A DNA stretch of 64,000 nt, taken from positions 3,526,001-3,590,000 of the forward strand of contig NZ_CP024123.1 in assembly GCF_002736105.1 (NCBI RefSeq). The letters are read 5' to 3'. This DNA comes from Solibacillus sp. R5-41. Its GTDB lineage: Bacteria; Bacillota; Bacilli; Bacillales_A; Planococcaceae. A program made the position numbers and the translations under genes. The notes under the pieces are model-generated. The model had not been told where the DNA came from. It did not search any database and saw nothing but the letters and a program-made list of their open reading frames with translations. This document shows, in pieces, positions 18,869 to 28,578 of the stretch. Within the stretch, counting starts at the first letter, position 1. Each line of letters opens with the position of its first letter.

Positions 18869-18891
18869 CGATTTTTTCATTTTGGATAAGT

Positions 18892-18922
18892 GGCTGCATC
18901 TTCACGGATGTGGTCTTTTTTT
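18892..18922 (+). terminator. Riboswitch-controlled terminator
   Basis: GGCTGCATC pairs with GATGTGGTC (including G-U pairs) and T7 follows, between the TPP aptamer and the ykoF start. Confidence 0.75.
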
Positions 18923-18949
18923 ATGAAAATTTTTCGGGAGGTTTTTAAT

Positions 18950-19531
18950 ATGCAATGCGGTTTAAGCCCTATCGTTGGATTTCGTTTTTCTCTTCATCCA
19001 ATGACCAATGATTTTATTTCGGTAATTAAAGGTGCTCTTCTAGAAACAGATACATCAAATGTGTGGATGCATACGGATGACGTATCTACTGTTATTCGTG
19101 GAAAACAGGTGCATGTATTTAATGTGGCAAAAGCCATCACTTTACATGCTGCTAAAACGGGAGAGCATATTGCATTATCTGGTACTTTTTCAGTTGGTTG
19201 TCCAGGTGACACTGCAGGAGATGTATTTTTGGATAAAGGAGATGAAGTAGCAAATACAGATACGACGAAACAATATGTTTCCTCTCAATTTGCTCTTTAT
19301 CCGATGAATAATCCTGATTATATGAATGTTATTTATAGTGAAATAGACCGTGCAAAAACGCATGGTGTTTACAATGAGTCGATGCATTATGCAAGTGGTA
19401 TTCACGGAGACATACACGATGTATTTGAATTTTACGAAGAATCTTTCACACATGCACGATCGGAAAAACATAAACATCTTGTTATGACGGTTTCAATGAG
19501 TATTAATAGTCCTTCTCACGGAGGTCTTTAA
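18950..19531 (+). CDS. ykoF: HMP/thiamine-binding protein YkoF
   Basis: 193 residues, a cytoplasmic protein of two related ACT-like halves (MQCGLSPIVGFRFSLHPM and VSSQFALYPMNNPDYMNVI begin them), typical of YkoF, which binds thiamine and its HMP moiety. The frame is open from 18890, but ATG at 18950 follows GGGAGGTTTTTAAT and lies after the riboswitch terminator, so it is the true start. It is first in the ykoF-E-D-C operon. Confidence 0.92.
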   Translation: MQCGLSPIVGFRFSLHPMTNDFISVIKGALLETDTSNVWMHTDDVSTVIRGKQVHVFNVAKAITLHAAKTGEHIALSGTFSVGCPGDTAGDVFLDKGDEVANTDTTKQYVSSQFALYPMNNPDYMNVIYSEIDRAKTHGVYNESMHYASGIHGDIHDVFEFYEESFTHARSEKHKHLVMTVSMSINSPSHGGL

Positions 19532-19532
19532 T

Positions 19533-20114
19533 ATGTTGAAATCTTGGAAGCTAAAAGAGATTGTACTTATGTCTTTATTTTCTGTTGTGTTTGGTATTGT
19601 CTATTTACTATTTCTACATGCAGGAAATATTTGGGCAGGGTTTATTGGTCCTATTGCGTATGAATGGATCTTCGGCATTTGGTTTATCGTATCGATTATT
19701 TGCATGTATATTATTCGTAAACCTGGCGCAGCAGTCATTTCTGAAACAATCGCAGCAACAATAGAGGTTTTATTGGGCAATGCCATTGGTCCGCGTTTAA
19801 TTCTTACAGGTCTTATTCAAGGATTGGGAGCAGAAGCAGTTTTTGCCGCAACACGCTACAAACGCTTTGACTTGTGGGTATTAATGTTAGCTGGTGTTGG
19901 CTCAGCCGTTTTCAGCTTTGTATATGGATACTTTTTAGGGGGCTTTGCCGTGTACAGCACAGGTTACGTAGCATTAATGTTAGGACTTCGCATATTAAGT
20001 GGTGCTCTAATTGCCGGTGTCGGTGGAAAAGCTTTATCAGACGGATTACTCGCTACGGGTTCACTCCGCGGATATGCCATTTCACGCTCGAAAAAAGGTG
20101 AATCACATGCCTAA
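19533..20114 (+). CDS. ykoE: Thiamine/HMP ECF transporter substrate-binding subunit YkoE
   Basis: 193 residues, five to six membrane helices, the S component of an energy-coupling-factor importer. GNIWAGFIGPIAYEWIFGIW and the following helices match YkoE. ATG at 19533 is 2 bp after the ykoF stop with GGAGGTCTTTAAT upstream. The stop overlaps the ykoD start region. Confidence 0.92.
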   Translation: MLKSWKLKEIVLMSLFSVVFGIVYLLFLHAGNIWAGFIGPIAYEWIFGIWFIVSIICMYIIRKPGAAVISETIAATIEVLLGNAIGPRLILTGLIQGLGAEAVFAATRYKRFDLWVLMLAGVGSAVFSFVYGYFLGGFAVYSTGYVALMLGLRILSGALIAGVGGKALSDGLLATGSLRGYAISRSKKGESHA

Positions 20115-21477
20115 TGTTATCTGCTTTAACAATGTAACTTTCTCTTATCCCGACGAAGAACAGCCAATACTCGAGAATCTTTCGTTGTCCATTCGTCGCG
20201 GAGAGCGTGTTGTCATTACAGGTCCAAGCGGCTGTGGTAAAACAACCTTACTGTATTTATGTAATAGACTTTACCCTGATAATTGTGATGGCATCTTAAC
20301 TGGGTCATTAGAGCTGTTCGGGAAAGACAGTTTCTCTTATATCCCTGGAGAAATAAATCGCCGGATAGCAACTGTTTTTCAAGATCCCGATGCTCAGTTT
20401 TGCATGCAAACGGTAGAGGAAGAACTTGCATTTACATTAGAAAACTTGCATATACCACGTGAAGACATGGATGGTCGTATTCACGAGGTGTTGGAATTGA
20501 CGGGCTTAAGTGGGTTTCGTCACGCAATTATTCAAAAGCTTTCAGGTGGCCAAAAACAGCGAATTGCTACTGCATGTGCACTCATTATGGAGCCTGAAAT
20601 TTTGTTGTTAGACGAACCGATTGCTCACTTAGACCCTTACACTGCCCTAAAATATGTGGAATGGTTGGATCAGCTACAGTTAAAACGAAAAATTACGATT
20701 GTTGCCATTGAGCATCAATTAGATCTATGGGGGGATTTTTTTGAACGAAACATCCCATTAAATAAAACTGAGGATGCTACCCCTTTACAAAAACGGAATA
20801 GCTCCATGCAAGAAGATGTTACTTTCCTTGCCAGTAGCATAAGTGCGAAACCGTTTCTCCAAGAAGTTTCTTTCACTTTAAATCGTGGTGAAATAACAGT
20901 TTTGGCTGGTCCTAATGGTAGTGGAAAGTCTACTTTATTAAAATCATTGTGTCGATTAATCCCTTCTAGTGGAACGGTTCAGCCTGAAAATTTAGGATAT
21001 GTGCCACAGTCACCAGAATTTTTATTCCTAACAAAAAAAGTCCATGATGAAGTTGCATTTGGTGGGGGAAAGGATGTCGATAAAATGTTAACTCGACTAA
21101 AATTAACCCCCATTGCAGATGCCCATCCTTTTGCAGTTAGTCATGGGCAAAAGCGAAGAGTAGCGATTGCAGCAATGCTTTCGGATGGACGTGATGTGAT
21201 TGTGATGGATGAGCCTACTTCCGGTCAAGATGCAGCAGCATTATCTGAGTTGTTTCAATTAATAGATGAGCGATCCCGAGCTGGAACAACATTTTTGATC
21301 GTTACACATGATATGGAGTTCGCTTATTGCATAGCCGATTCGATATTATTACTAAATAATGGGCATCTGACTGGAAAGTTTCCCGCTGCCGATGTTTGGA
21401 GAAATGAAAACCTGCAATTGGATCATCACTTACTACCACCGAAAGGATTGATGTCACGTGAAGCATGCTTTACATAA
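20107..21477 (+). CDS. ykoD: ECF transporter double ATPase YkoD
   Basis: 456 residues with two fused ABC domains. First: Walker A GPSGCGKTT, signature LSGGQKQR, Walker B EILLLDEP. Second: GPNGSGKST, atypical signature VSHGQKRR, VIVMDEPTSGQD. It powers uptake of HMP/thiamine. ATG at 20107, overlapping the end of ykoE and preceded by AAAAAGGTGAATCAC, is preferred to upstream codons in the same frame (20011). Confidence 0.92.
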   Translation: MPNVICFNNVTFSYPDEEQPILENLSLSIRRGERVVITGPSGCGKTTLLYLCNRLYPDNCDGILTGSLELFGKDSFSYIPGEINRRIATVFQDPDAQFCMQTVEEELAFTLENLHIPREDMDGRIHEVLELTGLSGFRHAIIQKLSGGQKQRIATACALIMEPEILLLDEPIAHLDPYTALKYVEWLDQLQLKRKITIVAIEHQLDLWGDFFERNIPLNKTEDATPLQKRNSSMQEDVTFLASSISAKPFLQEVSFTLNRGEITVLAGPNGSGKSTLLKSLCRLIPSSGTVQPENLGYVPQSPEFLFLTKKVHDEVAFGGGKDVDKMLTRLKLTPIADAHPFAVSHGQKRRVAIAAMLSDGRDVIVMDEPTSGQDAAALSELFQLIDERSRAGTTFLIVTHDMEFAYCIADSILLLNNGHLTGKFPAADVWRNENLQLDHHLLPPKGLMSREACFT

Positions 21478-22213
21478 AATGAATCCTTCACTGAAATTTT
21501 TATTGTTCACAGTTTGTATGCTTACGATGGCTTTCTTTTTTGATCCGTGGACTCCGTTCGTGTTTTGTATTGGCATACTTGTGCTACAAATATTGTTTAG
21601 TCGAATTAATTGGAAAAAATGGTTGTTGTTTATGATTCCTTTTTTTGTGACGGCTTTCGGGTATTTTTGGTCAACGATTGTTTTTGCGGAAGATCAATCT
21701 GGACCTGTTATTTGGTCTTTTTGGGTACTAAACGTTACAGAAACACAGTTGCATTATGCTTTATCATTAAGTTTTCGGATCTTGGCGTTTTCAAGCCTTT
21801 CTCTCTTGTTCGCTTTTACGACGAATCCAAATACTTTTATCATGAGCTTAATGCAGCAATTAAAACTGTCTCCTAAAATTGCATATGGGGTAATGGTCGG
21901 CTACCAATTCCTACCTGTGTTAAAGGATGAATTTATTCATATTCAACAAGCACATAGATTAAGAGGAGCTACTCCAGAGAAAAATGCTTTACAACGACTT
22001 CTTGGCTTACGGAGAATTTTAATCCCTATGCTAGCAGGCGCTGTTCGTAAAGCCGAGCGAGCTGCATTTGCGATGGAAGCAAGAGGCTTTACAGGAGAAC
22101 GAAGAACTAGCTATTTTCAAGTGATAACAGTAAGCAAAATAGATGGCGTTTGTGCCGCTTTATTCCTAATCGTGCTTCTGTTAAGCTGTACGAATAGTTT
22201 GTGGCTTGGTTAA
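21458..22213 (+). CDS. ykoC: ECF transporter transmembrane T component YkoC
   Basis: 251 residues with five to six helices and the cytoplasmic coupling motif region AHRLRGATPEKNA and AMEARGFTGERR, characteristic of ECF-T proteins. It overlaps ykoD by 20 bp. It completes the YkoCDE importer, with YkoF as helper. Confidence 0.92.
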   Translation: MKHALHKMNPSLKFLLFTVCMLTMAFFFDPWTPFVFCIGILVLQILFSRINWKKWLLFMIPFFVTAFGYFWSTIVFAEDQSGPVIWSFWVLNVTETQLHYALSLSFRILAFSSLSLLFAFTTNPNTFIMSLMQQLKLSPKIAYGVMVGYQFLPVLKDEFIHIQQAHRLRGATPEKNALQRLLGLRRILIPMLAGAVRKAERAAFAMEARGFTGERRTSYFQVITVSKIDGVCAALFLIVLLLSCTNSLWLG

Positions 22214-22236
22214 AATAATAATCCAAGAATTAAGGA

Positions 22237-22273
22237 AAAGTTTCCGCCTCATGAGAAGGTGGAAACTTTTTTG
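22237..22273 (+). terminator. Terminator of the ykoFEDC operon
   Basis: AAAGTTTCCGCCT pairs with AGGTGGAAACTTT, followed by T-rich sequence, 24 bp after the ykoC stop. Confidence 0.85.
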
Positions 22274-22431
22274 TGTAATTCATTTGTAATTGGTTCTCGT
22301 TCTTTAATGTAAAGCAAATGCATTTGGGTTTGTCATTCTACAAGGACACTTGTGTAAAATAGTCTATTATCCTCACTCAATGTATTATTATTAATTGTAG
22401 TAAATTGTGTTTGCACCTGGTGCAGGATTAT

Positions 22432-22475
22432 ATTAAAAGCGTCTTCTCTACAAACCACTCTGTAGAAAAGACGCT
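22432..22475 (-). terminator. Terminator of the EamA transporter gene
   Basis: On the minus strand AGCGTCTTTTCTACAG pairs with its complement around a short loop and is followed by TTTTAATA. Confidence 0.7.
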
Positions 22476-22488
22476 CGAATACATCCCT

Positions 22489-23475
22489 TTATTCACTTAG
22501 TAACTTTCTAGTTTTCAGCACTTTGCTCCTCGGAGACAATTGCTCTGACAACTTTTTCTTCTGATTCATTCGAATATATATATTATTCGATACGAGAGAG
22601 AAAAGGATAAAAATGATTCCAATACTCTCATAGGAATTTACTTGATTACCTTGAACAATTGAAATAACAAGTGTTGTTACCGGAACAAAGTTAATAAACA
22701 AAAGTCCGTTCAATGGAGTTAGAATGCTGACCCCTATGTTCCACCCTACTAATGCAATAACACCCGGGAAAATAATCATAAATAATAAATGTGGGCTTAC
22801 AATTTTAATTGTTTCAACTGTTGGTGGAGCAACATATCCCATAAGCGTTAATGTAAACACAATTACAGCTGCAGTCAAAGTTCCCATTAAACAACTTAAT
22901 GTGGAATAGCGGAGCGCAGACCACCCTCTAAACTGATTTCCTCCCATTGTGTATATTACCCATCCAATAACCGCGATTAAGATAAGGATGGATGGTATAA
23001 TATCATCCGTTGCAGAAAGAAACGATACTAAATTACCTTTTGTAATAACAAGCATTGCGCCGATAAAGGCTACTAAAACACATAACAGGGTAAATGCATA
23101 AGGGCGGCGTCTATGTAAAATCCATACAATAACAATGGAGATCATCGGCATTAAAGATTCCATAATAGATGCAACCATTACGCCTGGCTCACCTAATAAA
23201 TCTTCTCCCCAGAAAATGAGTAAATTATAAACAGTAAATGCCATTGTACCGAAAAACCAAAGCGATGCTGCTTTTCCTTCTAATTGAAAAGCCTCTTTCC
23301 CTTCCTTCCAATAGAGAACTACAACTAAGATAACCGTCACTGCTCCATAACGGAAAATAGTAAAGTAGAATGGATCAATATATTGAAAAGCATGATGAGC
23401 AATGGGAAACATCGCTCCCCATGACACACTTGCAATAAAACATAAAATAACACCTAATAACACATTATTTTTCAT
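22489..23475 (-). CDS. EamA/DMT family transporter
   Basis: 328 residues with ten membrane helices in two EamA repeats (VSWGAMFPIAHHAF in the first; YTMGGNQFRGWSAL opens the second). Such proteins are usually metabolite exporters; the substrate is unknown. ATG at 23475 is preceded by GAAGGAGATTGGTATGTT. It is divergent from the LysR-type gene 134 bp away, which probably controls it. Confidence 0.82.
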   Translation of the reverse strand: MKNNVLLGVILCFIASVSWGAMFPIAHHAFQYIDPFYFTIFRYGAVTVILVVVLYWKEGKEAFQLEGKAASLWFFGTMAFTVYNLLIFWGEDLLGEPGVMVASIMESLMPMISIVIVWILHRRRPYAFTLLCVLVAFIGAMLVITKGNLVSFLSATDDIIPSILILIAVIGWVIYTMGGNQFRGWSALRYSTLSCLMGTLTAAVIVFTLTLMGYVAPPTVETIKIVSPHLLFMIIFPGVIALVGWNIGVSILTPLNGLLFINFVPVTTLVISIVQGNQVNSYESIGIIFILFSLVSNNIYIRMNQKKKLSEQLSPRSKVLKTRKLLSE

Positions 23476-23609
23476 AACATACCAATCTCCTTCACAATAT
23501 TGCCTTACTCATTAAACTCCATAATCACCCATCATGTAAAATGAATAAAAATGATGTTTGCTATCATTTTTAGTGATACCATAAAGAAAATGAATGATGA
23601 GGTAAAATA

Positions 23610-24488
23610 ATGGAATTAAAAGATTTAGAGATTTTCCAAAAGGTCGCTGAAAAAGGTACCGTTACAGAAGCAGCAAAAGAGTTAAGTTATGTACAGTCAA
23701 ATATTACATCGAGGATCCAAAAACTTGAAACGGAACTAAATACACCTTTGTTCAACCGACATAATCGAGGAATGAGTTTAACACCCGAGGGAAAAAAGCT
23801 ATTAGTATATTGCGAAAAGATATTATCATTAACAAACGAAATGGTAAAATTTGTGCAAAGTAGAGAGGAACCTTCTGGTAAATTAGAAATAGGCACAGTT
23901 GAAACTGTCATTAAACTACCGACAATTCTATCAACGTACACTAAAAAATATAAGAATGTGGATTTGTCGCTATTCTCTGGAGTGACTGAAAAGCTGCAAG
24001 AAGATGTATTAAAACATCAGATTGATGGAGCTTTTGTGACTGAAATAGACCCTCACCCAGAGCTTGTGTACCATAATGTTTTTCAAGAAGAGCTTGTATT
24101 AATATCAGATGTAAACACAACATCCATCGAACAACTAATACATGAGCCATTCTTATGTTTTAGTAAAGGATGTGGCTACCGGGCAAGACTTGAAGCTTGG
24201 TATAAAGATCAACATATTATCCCTCAAAAAGTAATGGAATTTGGCACATTAGAAACGATATTAAGTAGTGTTGTCGTCGGTCTTGGTATCACATTTGTTC
24301 CAAAATCGACTGTTTTACATTTGGAAAAAAGAGGGCTCATTCACTGCCATGCTCTCCCTGAAAAATATAGTAAAATCAACACTGTTTTCGTTAGGAGATC
24401 CAATTCATACCTCACCTCAACAATCGAAAAATTTATCGAAACAATTGAACAGAGTAAAAGTGAAACGTCTGAACTTCAGTCTTTTTAA
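23610..24488 (+). CDS. LysR family transcriptional regulator
   Basis: 292 residues. N-terminal winged HTH (MELKDLEIFQKVAEKGTVTE, then SNITSRIQKLE) and C-terminal ligand-binding domain. ATG at 23610 follows GATGAGGTAAAATA. Its placement back to back with the EamA transporter gene is the usual arrangement for a regulator of that transporter. Confidence 0.85.
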   Translation: MELKDLEIFQKVAEKGTVTEAAKELSYVQSNITSRIQKLETELNTPLFNRHNRGMSLTPEGKKLLVYCEKILSLTNEMVKFVQSREEPSGKLEIGTVETVIKLPTILSTYTKKYKNVDLSLFSGVTEKLQEDVLKHQIDGAFVTEIDPHPELVYHNVFQEELVLISDVNTTSIEQLIHEPFLCFSKGCGYRARLEAWYKDQHIIPQKVMEFGTLETILSSVVVGLGITFVPKSTVLHLEKRGLIHCHALPEKYSKINTVFVRRSNSYLTSTIEKFIETIEQSKSETSELQSF

Positions 24489-24513
24489 CAATTGTAAGCG
24501 GTCAAATACACAT

Positions 24514-24543
24514 AACACCGTCCATAAAAACCTGGACGGTGTT
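24514..24543 (+). terminator. Stem-loop after the LysR gene
   Basis: AACACCGTCC pairs perfectly with GGACGGTGTT, 25 bp after the stop. The following GATATTATT is a poor T-run, so termination may be partial. Confidence 0.5.
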
Positions 24544-24550
24544 GATATTA

Positions 24551-24600
24551 TTCCTCTGAACTACTTCCTCGATATTTAATACATACATAAGAAGGAATTT
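24551..24600. repeat. Uninterrupted copy of the 13-kb repeat flanks
   Basis: TTCCTCTGAACT and, 11 bp later, ATTTAATACATACATAAGAA then GGAATTT match 12981-12992 and the sequence after 13160 in the same order and spacing once the 154-bp insert there is removed. Confidence 0.45.
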
Positions 24601-24624
24601 ACTCCTGCACCGTTTGCAAAAAAA

Positions 24625-25890
24625 TTACTCAATAACAGTCGTTGGTGTCGCCTCTTTCACAATTATTAAGCCATCATAAGATTCATTTGGTATCATTTTA
24701 ATCGTATAAAACATCTTTGCGAACTTATACCAAGAGCGAAAATCATCCCCTATATTCCCCATTTTCTGTTCCGTTGATAGCATTGCTGCTAACTCTTTAG
24801 ATGCACTAGCTTTTTCAAAATCTACGTAAAAAACATTTTCATCTACATCACTAAAAGCATCTACTAAATCGTTATGGTGCTCTAGTGTATAGTCTTTACG
24901 TTCACCTGAGCTAGCGTTTAATGCTTGGAATGTATTATCGATAAAATCCGTTCCAATCGCAAAATATTCCTCGCCGTAGATTTCATCTAAATAATCGCCC
25001 ATTGCTTTATAACCCGCTAATGACGCAGATGTTTTTTCAATATGCCCATTATGTGCAGAAATCAGTACTTTATCGTGCCCGCGCGCCGCTTCAAAATCAA
25101 CGATCCATTTCAAATTATCTGCTAAATATTGATCCCGTAGCTGGGCATAATCGCTATCATTTAAAAATAGCTGAGTACGTTGCTTCATAATTTGTGCGTA
25201 TTGTGAAGCCATAGCAAAGGTTTCTTCCGATGAGCGTGTGATATATGCTGTGCTATTTGATTGTAAATCTGAAATAATCTTATCCATTGTTGCATCCAGC
25301 TCTTTCAGTTGGCTGTTTGTTAATTCGCGCATTGTCTCATTGGATACATGCTCCAGCTGCGTTGCATATTCTTTTACCACATCACTGTTTACTTCTTTAT
25401 AATAATCTAGCAACCCTTTTTTACTGTAGTCATAGCGTTGCATATCGTTGCCGTAAAAATAAACCTTCTCATTTTCATCTACTGTCCTGTTATAATCATG
25501 CAGCCATTGCACAAGCGCTATCATCTGCTCTGTTCGGTAAATATTATAATCAAGGGCATTTACAGCCTCTTCTGCTGTACCATTGCCCGTTAAAATAAAC
25601 CGATTAATTTGCTGTGCACCACCAAAATCGCCCTCTAAAACAAAGACACGAACATTCTCATTCACAACTAATGCTTTAAATAGATCTTTTTTCAATTCCT
25701 GAAATTCAATATTACCGTGTGTTGCTTCTCCAAAACCGATGACTTTAACGTCATTTGGAATATCAATGTTTTCTATTTTCGATGTATATTGAGCTACATC
25801 TTCTACTGCTTCCCCACTTCCACACCCTGCTAGGAAAACAGAAAGGGCAATAGATGTAGTAATAAACCAACTCTTTTTCAACAAAGTCAT
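24625..25890 (-). CDS. Erythromycin-esterase-like lipoprotein
   Basis: 421 residues. The signal peptide ends in the lipobox FLAGC, so it is membrane-anchored outside the cell. The erythromycin esterase/succinoglycan-like domain shows GFGEATHGNIEFQ (catalytic histidine region), VFVLEGDFGG and ISAHNGHIEK. Ere enzymes hydrolyse macrolide lactones, but most chromosomal homologues have unknown substrates, and a surface lipoprotein form argues against assuming resistance. ATG at 25890 follows TGAGGAGGATGTTAA. The upstream end of repeat copy 3 is only about 20 bp before the start. Confidence 0.8.
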   Translation of the reverse strand: MTLLKKSWFITTSIALSVFLAGCGSGEAVEDVAQYTSKIENIDIPNDVKVIGFGEATHGNIEFQELKKDLFKALVVNENVRVFVLEGDFGGAQQINRFILTGNGTAEEAVNALDYNIYRTEQMIALVQWLHDYNRTVDENEKVYFYGNDMQRYDYSKKGLLDYYKEVNSDVVKEYATQLEHVSNETMRELTNSQLKELDATMDKIISDLQSNSTAYITRSSEETFAMASQYAQIMKQRTQLFLNDSDYAQLRDQYLADNLKWIVDFEAARGHDKVLISAHNGHIEKTSASLAGYKAMGDYLDEIYGEEYFAIGTDFIDNTFQALNASSGERKDYTLEHHNDLVDAFSDVDENVFYVDFEKASASKELAAMLSTEQKMGNIGDDFRSWYKFAKMFYTIKMIPNESYDGLIIVKEATPTTVIE

Positions 25891-25910
25891 TTAACATCCT
25901 CCTCACAAAA

Positions 25911-26166
25911 ATCAATTACGTCTCGGCGTAATTGCGTCCAGATTTTTTTCGAGCCTGCTCGAAAAGCTCCCCTTAAAAATCTGTGACATCCGCCGGGGGC
26001 TTTGGGCAAACAGGAAGTTGGTCACTCAGGCGTTGCCGCAGGACGCGGCGTTCTTAGCCAGAGTTCCACTATTCAGCCTGGGTTTAACCCCCAACTAAAT
26101 AAAAATTGCATATTTGGCATTCATCTCCCATTTATATAAATAGGGACTTCTGCTGAAACAAGTTAA
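25911..26166 (-). mobile_element. Hairpin-rich repeat element, copy 3 (full length)
   Basis: Full-length copy, closely similar to copy 1 throughout the central hairpins and in the same orientation as the minus-strand genes. The TTAAC end contains the TAA stop of the ABC permease gene at 26163. The other end (GTAATTGAT) lies about 20 bp upstream of the esterase-like gene, so the element fills the whole intergenic space and must contain or displace the promoter of that gene. Confidence 0.8.
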
Positions 26167-26891
26167 ACAGCTTTTCTCTGGAAGTACAAATAGCCTCCAA
26201 TGAAAAACAACATAAAGCTACCACCTACAACTGTAACTAATTGCTCCCATGGAACAAAAAATACTTCCTCTGTGCTTCCACCTATATTCATCATAAAAAA
26301 AGGTTGCACCCACGGATAATAAGGACCAAATTGTTCAGAATTCGCAACTATTATAGCTGGCAATGTAAAAATTACGTTCACTGCAAACGGAGCAGCAAAG
26401 CTTTTAAACATTACTGACATCCACAATTGCAATGCAACTAAGGGAAAAGTCGCTACCCATCCTCCAAAAATACTTTTCCAAACAATTTCCATTGGGAAAG
26501 GATCTGTATAACCCTTTATCATACCTACCGCATATATCGAACATAAATATAATAATTGCATCGCCATGATTAGCAGCATGATTAATATATACTTCGCTAC
26601 AAATACTCTTCCCCTTGTAACAGGCAATGCTAAAAGTTGTTTCCAGCCACCCGCTTGATGCTCATATCTACAAATGAGGCTTGCAAAGATACCTGATATA
26701 AGTGGAAGAAACAATAATGCATATGTTAAATTCATTGAAAGTAATGCAATATACCATTTATTCACATCGAAATCATCCTCGAAACCGACCGATAATCCTA
26801 TTATTAGACCGATCATCGGACCCGTAAGAATAAGTGGTATCATTTTAGACTTCCTTAATTTGTACCATTCAGAGTGAAGTATTGCGCGCAT
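26163..26891 (-). CDS. ABC-2 type permease, second subunit
   Basis: 242 residues, six membrane helices, similar in plan to the preceding permease and to LanE/LanG-type subunits of lantibiotic immunity exporters. The gene overlaps the upstream permease by one base, so translation is coupled. Its stop codon lies in the TTAAC end of repeat copy 3. With the ATPase and the other permease it forms an exporter probably protecting against a membrane-active peptide; the substrate is inferred. Confidence 0.75.
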   Translation of the reverse strand: MRAILHSEWYKLRKSKMIPLILTGPMIGLIIGLSVGFEDDFDVNKWYIALLSMNLTYALLFLPLISGIFASLICRYEHQAGGWKQLLALPVTRGRVFVAKYILIMLLIMAMQLLYLCSIYAVGMIKGYTDPFPMEIVWKSIFGGWVATFPLVALQLWMSVMFKSFAAPFAVNVIFTLPAIIVANSEQFGPYYPWVQPFFMMNIGGSTEEVFFVPWEQLVTVVGGSFMLFFIGGYLYFQRKAV

Positions 26892-27601
26892 TATTTCACA
26901 TCCCTTCTCGTGAAATCGATCATTCCAACGATATATAATAGAATACCTACACCTATACCTAGTGCAACATTGATGATTGGTTCATTCCATTCATTCATTA
27001 ATGTTGGCCACTTCCAAATCATCCAATCTGGCAATTTATATGCTGAAAATGCAAATATCACACCAAAGACCCCAGTAGTAATTGGTATGGCTTGATTTTG
27101 ACTAACAGTCGCAATCCAAAGCTGCAATGCCAATACTGGTAATGACGCTAAAAATGGATAATAACTAGACTTGACTAGCTCCATATAAGGAATGTTCTCA
27201 CCCAAATCTAAAAACAATCCGTAAGCAAAAGTAAAAAACAACAATAGCGAAGAAGAAACAAATAATAATATGGTTAGCACTGTAAATTTTGATAAATAAA
27301 CTGTCATTTTTGATACAGGTAAAGCAATTAATTGCTTCCATGCATTTGTTTCATTTTCAATACTCGCCATGAAAGACGTTAATATGGCAATCCCTAATAT
27401 AAGTGCAAGCGGGGTAAAAGAATGTACATTCCCTAAATAATAGCCCCAATCATCCTCACTTTGCTGTAACAAATAGTCTTTTCTTATGCCGTAATTGACC
27501 GTTTGTAGCGCCACTACACCAAGAGGTCCTAAAGCTGTTAAAAACCATAATCCCTTTCGTTTAATTTTTAAGAAGTCAGATGACAAAAGATTGCCTATCA
27601 T
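26891..27601 (-). CDS. ABC-2 type permease, first subunit
   Basis: 236 residues with six helices. ATG at 27601 overlaps the ATPase stop (ATGA type junction). Length and order (ATPase, permease, permease) match LanFEG or bacitracin-type exporters. Confidence 0.75.
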   Translation of the reverse strand: MIGNLLSSDFLKIKRKGLWFLTALGPLGVVALQTVNYGIRKDYLLQQSEDDWGYYLGNVHSFTPLALILGIAILTSFMASIENETNAWKQLIALPVSKMTVYLSKFTVLTILLFVSSSLLLFFTFAYGLFLDLGENIPYMELVKSSYYPFLASLPVLALQLWIATVSQNQAIPITTGVFGVIFAFSAYKLPDWMIWKWPTLMNEWNEPIINVALGIGVGILLYIVGMIDFTRRDVK

Positions 27602-28509
27602 ATCGCTTGCACTCCCGCCGTCATTTGAAGGAATATATCCTCCAATGATTGTTTTTCTTCTTCTACGCGATAAACCGAAAAGCCCTCTTGCACAAGAATT
27701 TGAACGATTTGCGCTACTTTTTCATCGGAGCATTCATCCAATACAATTTGCCCTTCTTTACATTCAGCTTTTATACCATTCGCCACTAACGAACGCCATG
27801 CTTGCTCACTCTTATTCACCTTGAATATAACTTTTGGCTGTGCATGCATACGCATTGCTTCAATTGAATCTTGAAAAATCATTTTCCCTTTCGAAACAAT
27901 GCCAACTGTTGTCGCCATTTGATCAATTTCAGACAACAAATGACTCGAAATAACAACCGTCATCCCATATTCAGAAGGAAGTCGTTTAATTAAATTTCGA
28001 ATTTCAATAATTCCAGATGGATCAAGTCCATTTGTTGGTTCATCTAAAATTAATAATTCTGGATTGTGTAAAAGAGAAGCGGCAATACCTAGACGCTGCT
28101 TCATACCAAGCGAAAATCCTTTGACTTTTTTATTGGCTGCCTCTGTTAAACGAACAATTTCTAACACTTCATCAATGCGCGCTTTAGGCACTCCTAAAAT
28201 TTTTCGAAGAGCTTCTAAGTTTTCATACGCAGTTAAATGCGGATAATAGGATGGGTTTTCAACTAACGAACCAATTTTTGATAATATTTCGACTCTTTCC
28301 TTTGTTACATCCTTTTGAAAAATTTTAATCTTGCCAGATGTCGGTTTCATCAATCCTAAAAGCATACGAATAGTCGTTGTTTTCCCTGCGCCATTTGGGC
28401 CTAAAAATCCGTAAATTTCCCCTTTACGAATTTTTAAATCTAATTTTGATACAGCCTGCTCATTACCAAACTGTTTTGATAAATTTTCTGTTTGTACGAT
28501 ATATTCCAT
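27598..28509 (-). CDS. ABC transporter ATPase (LanF/BcrA-like)
   Basis: 303 residues. Walker A GPNGAGKTT, signature FSLGMKQR, Walker B LLILDEPTNGLDP, then a C-terminal extension typical of BcrA/LanF ATPases. The frame begins at 28533, but ATG at 28509 directly follows GAGGTGAGGGAA and gives the usual MEYIVQTENLSK start. Downstream of the two-component genes on the same strand but separated from them by a terminator and a mini-repeat. Confidence 0.85.
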   Translation of the reverse strand: MEYIVQTENLSKQFGNEQAVSKLDLKIRKGEIYGFLGPNGAGKTTTIRMLLGLMKPTSGKIKIFQKDVTKERVEILSKIGSLVENPSYYPHLTAYENLEALRKILGVPKARIDEVLEIVRLTEAANKKVKGFSLGMKQRLGIAASLLHNPELLILDEPTNGLDPSGIIEIRNLIKRLPSEYGMTVVISSHLLSEIDQMATTVGIVSKGKMIFQDSIEAMRMHAQPKVIFKVNKSEQAWRSLVANGIKAECKEGQIVLDECSDEKVAQIVQILVQEGFSVYRVEEEKQSLEDIFLQMTAGVQAI

Positions 28510-28578
28510 TTCCCTCACCTCTTTATTTAGCATAAAGTACCAAGTTTAAAAGTAAGTATGTACGAAGTTTAAATTTTG

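Noticed and set aside
24625-25890. Macrolide resistance gene
   Set aside because: Family membership is clear but a lipoprotein form with chromosomal context does not support a specific antibiotic function.
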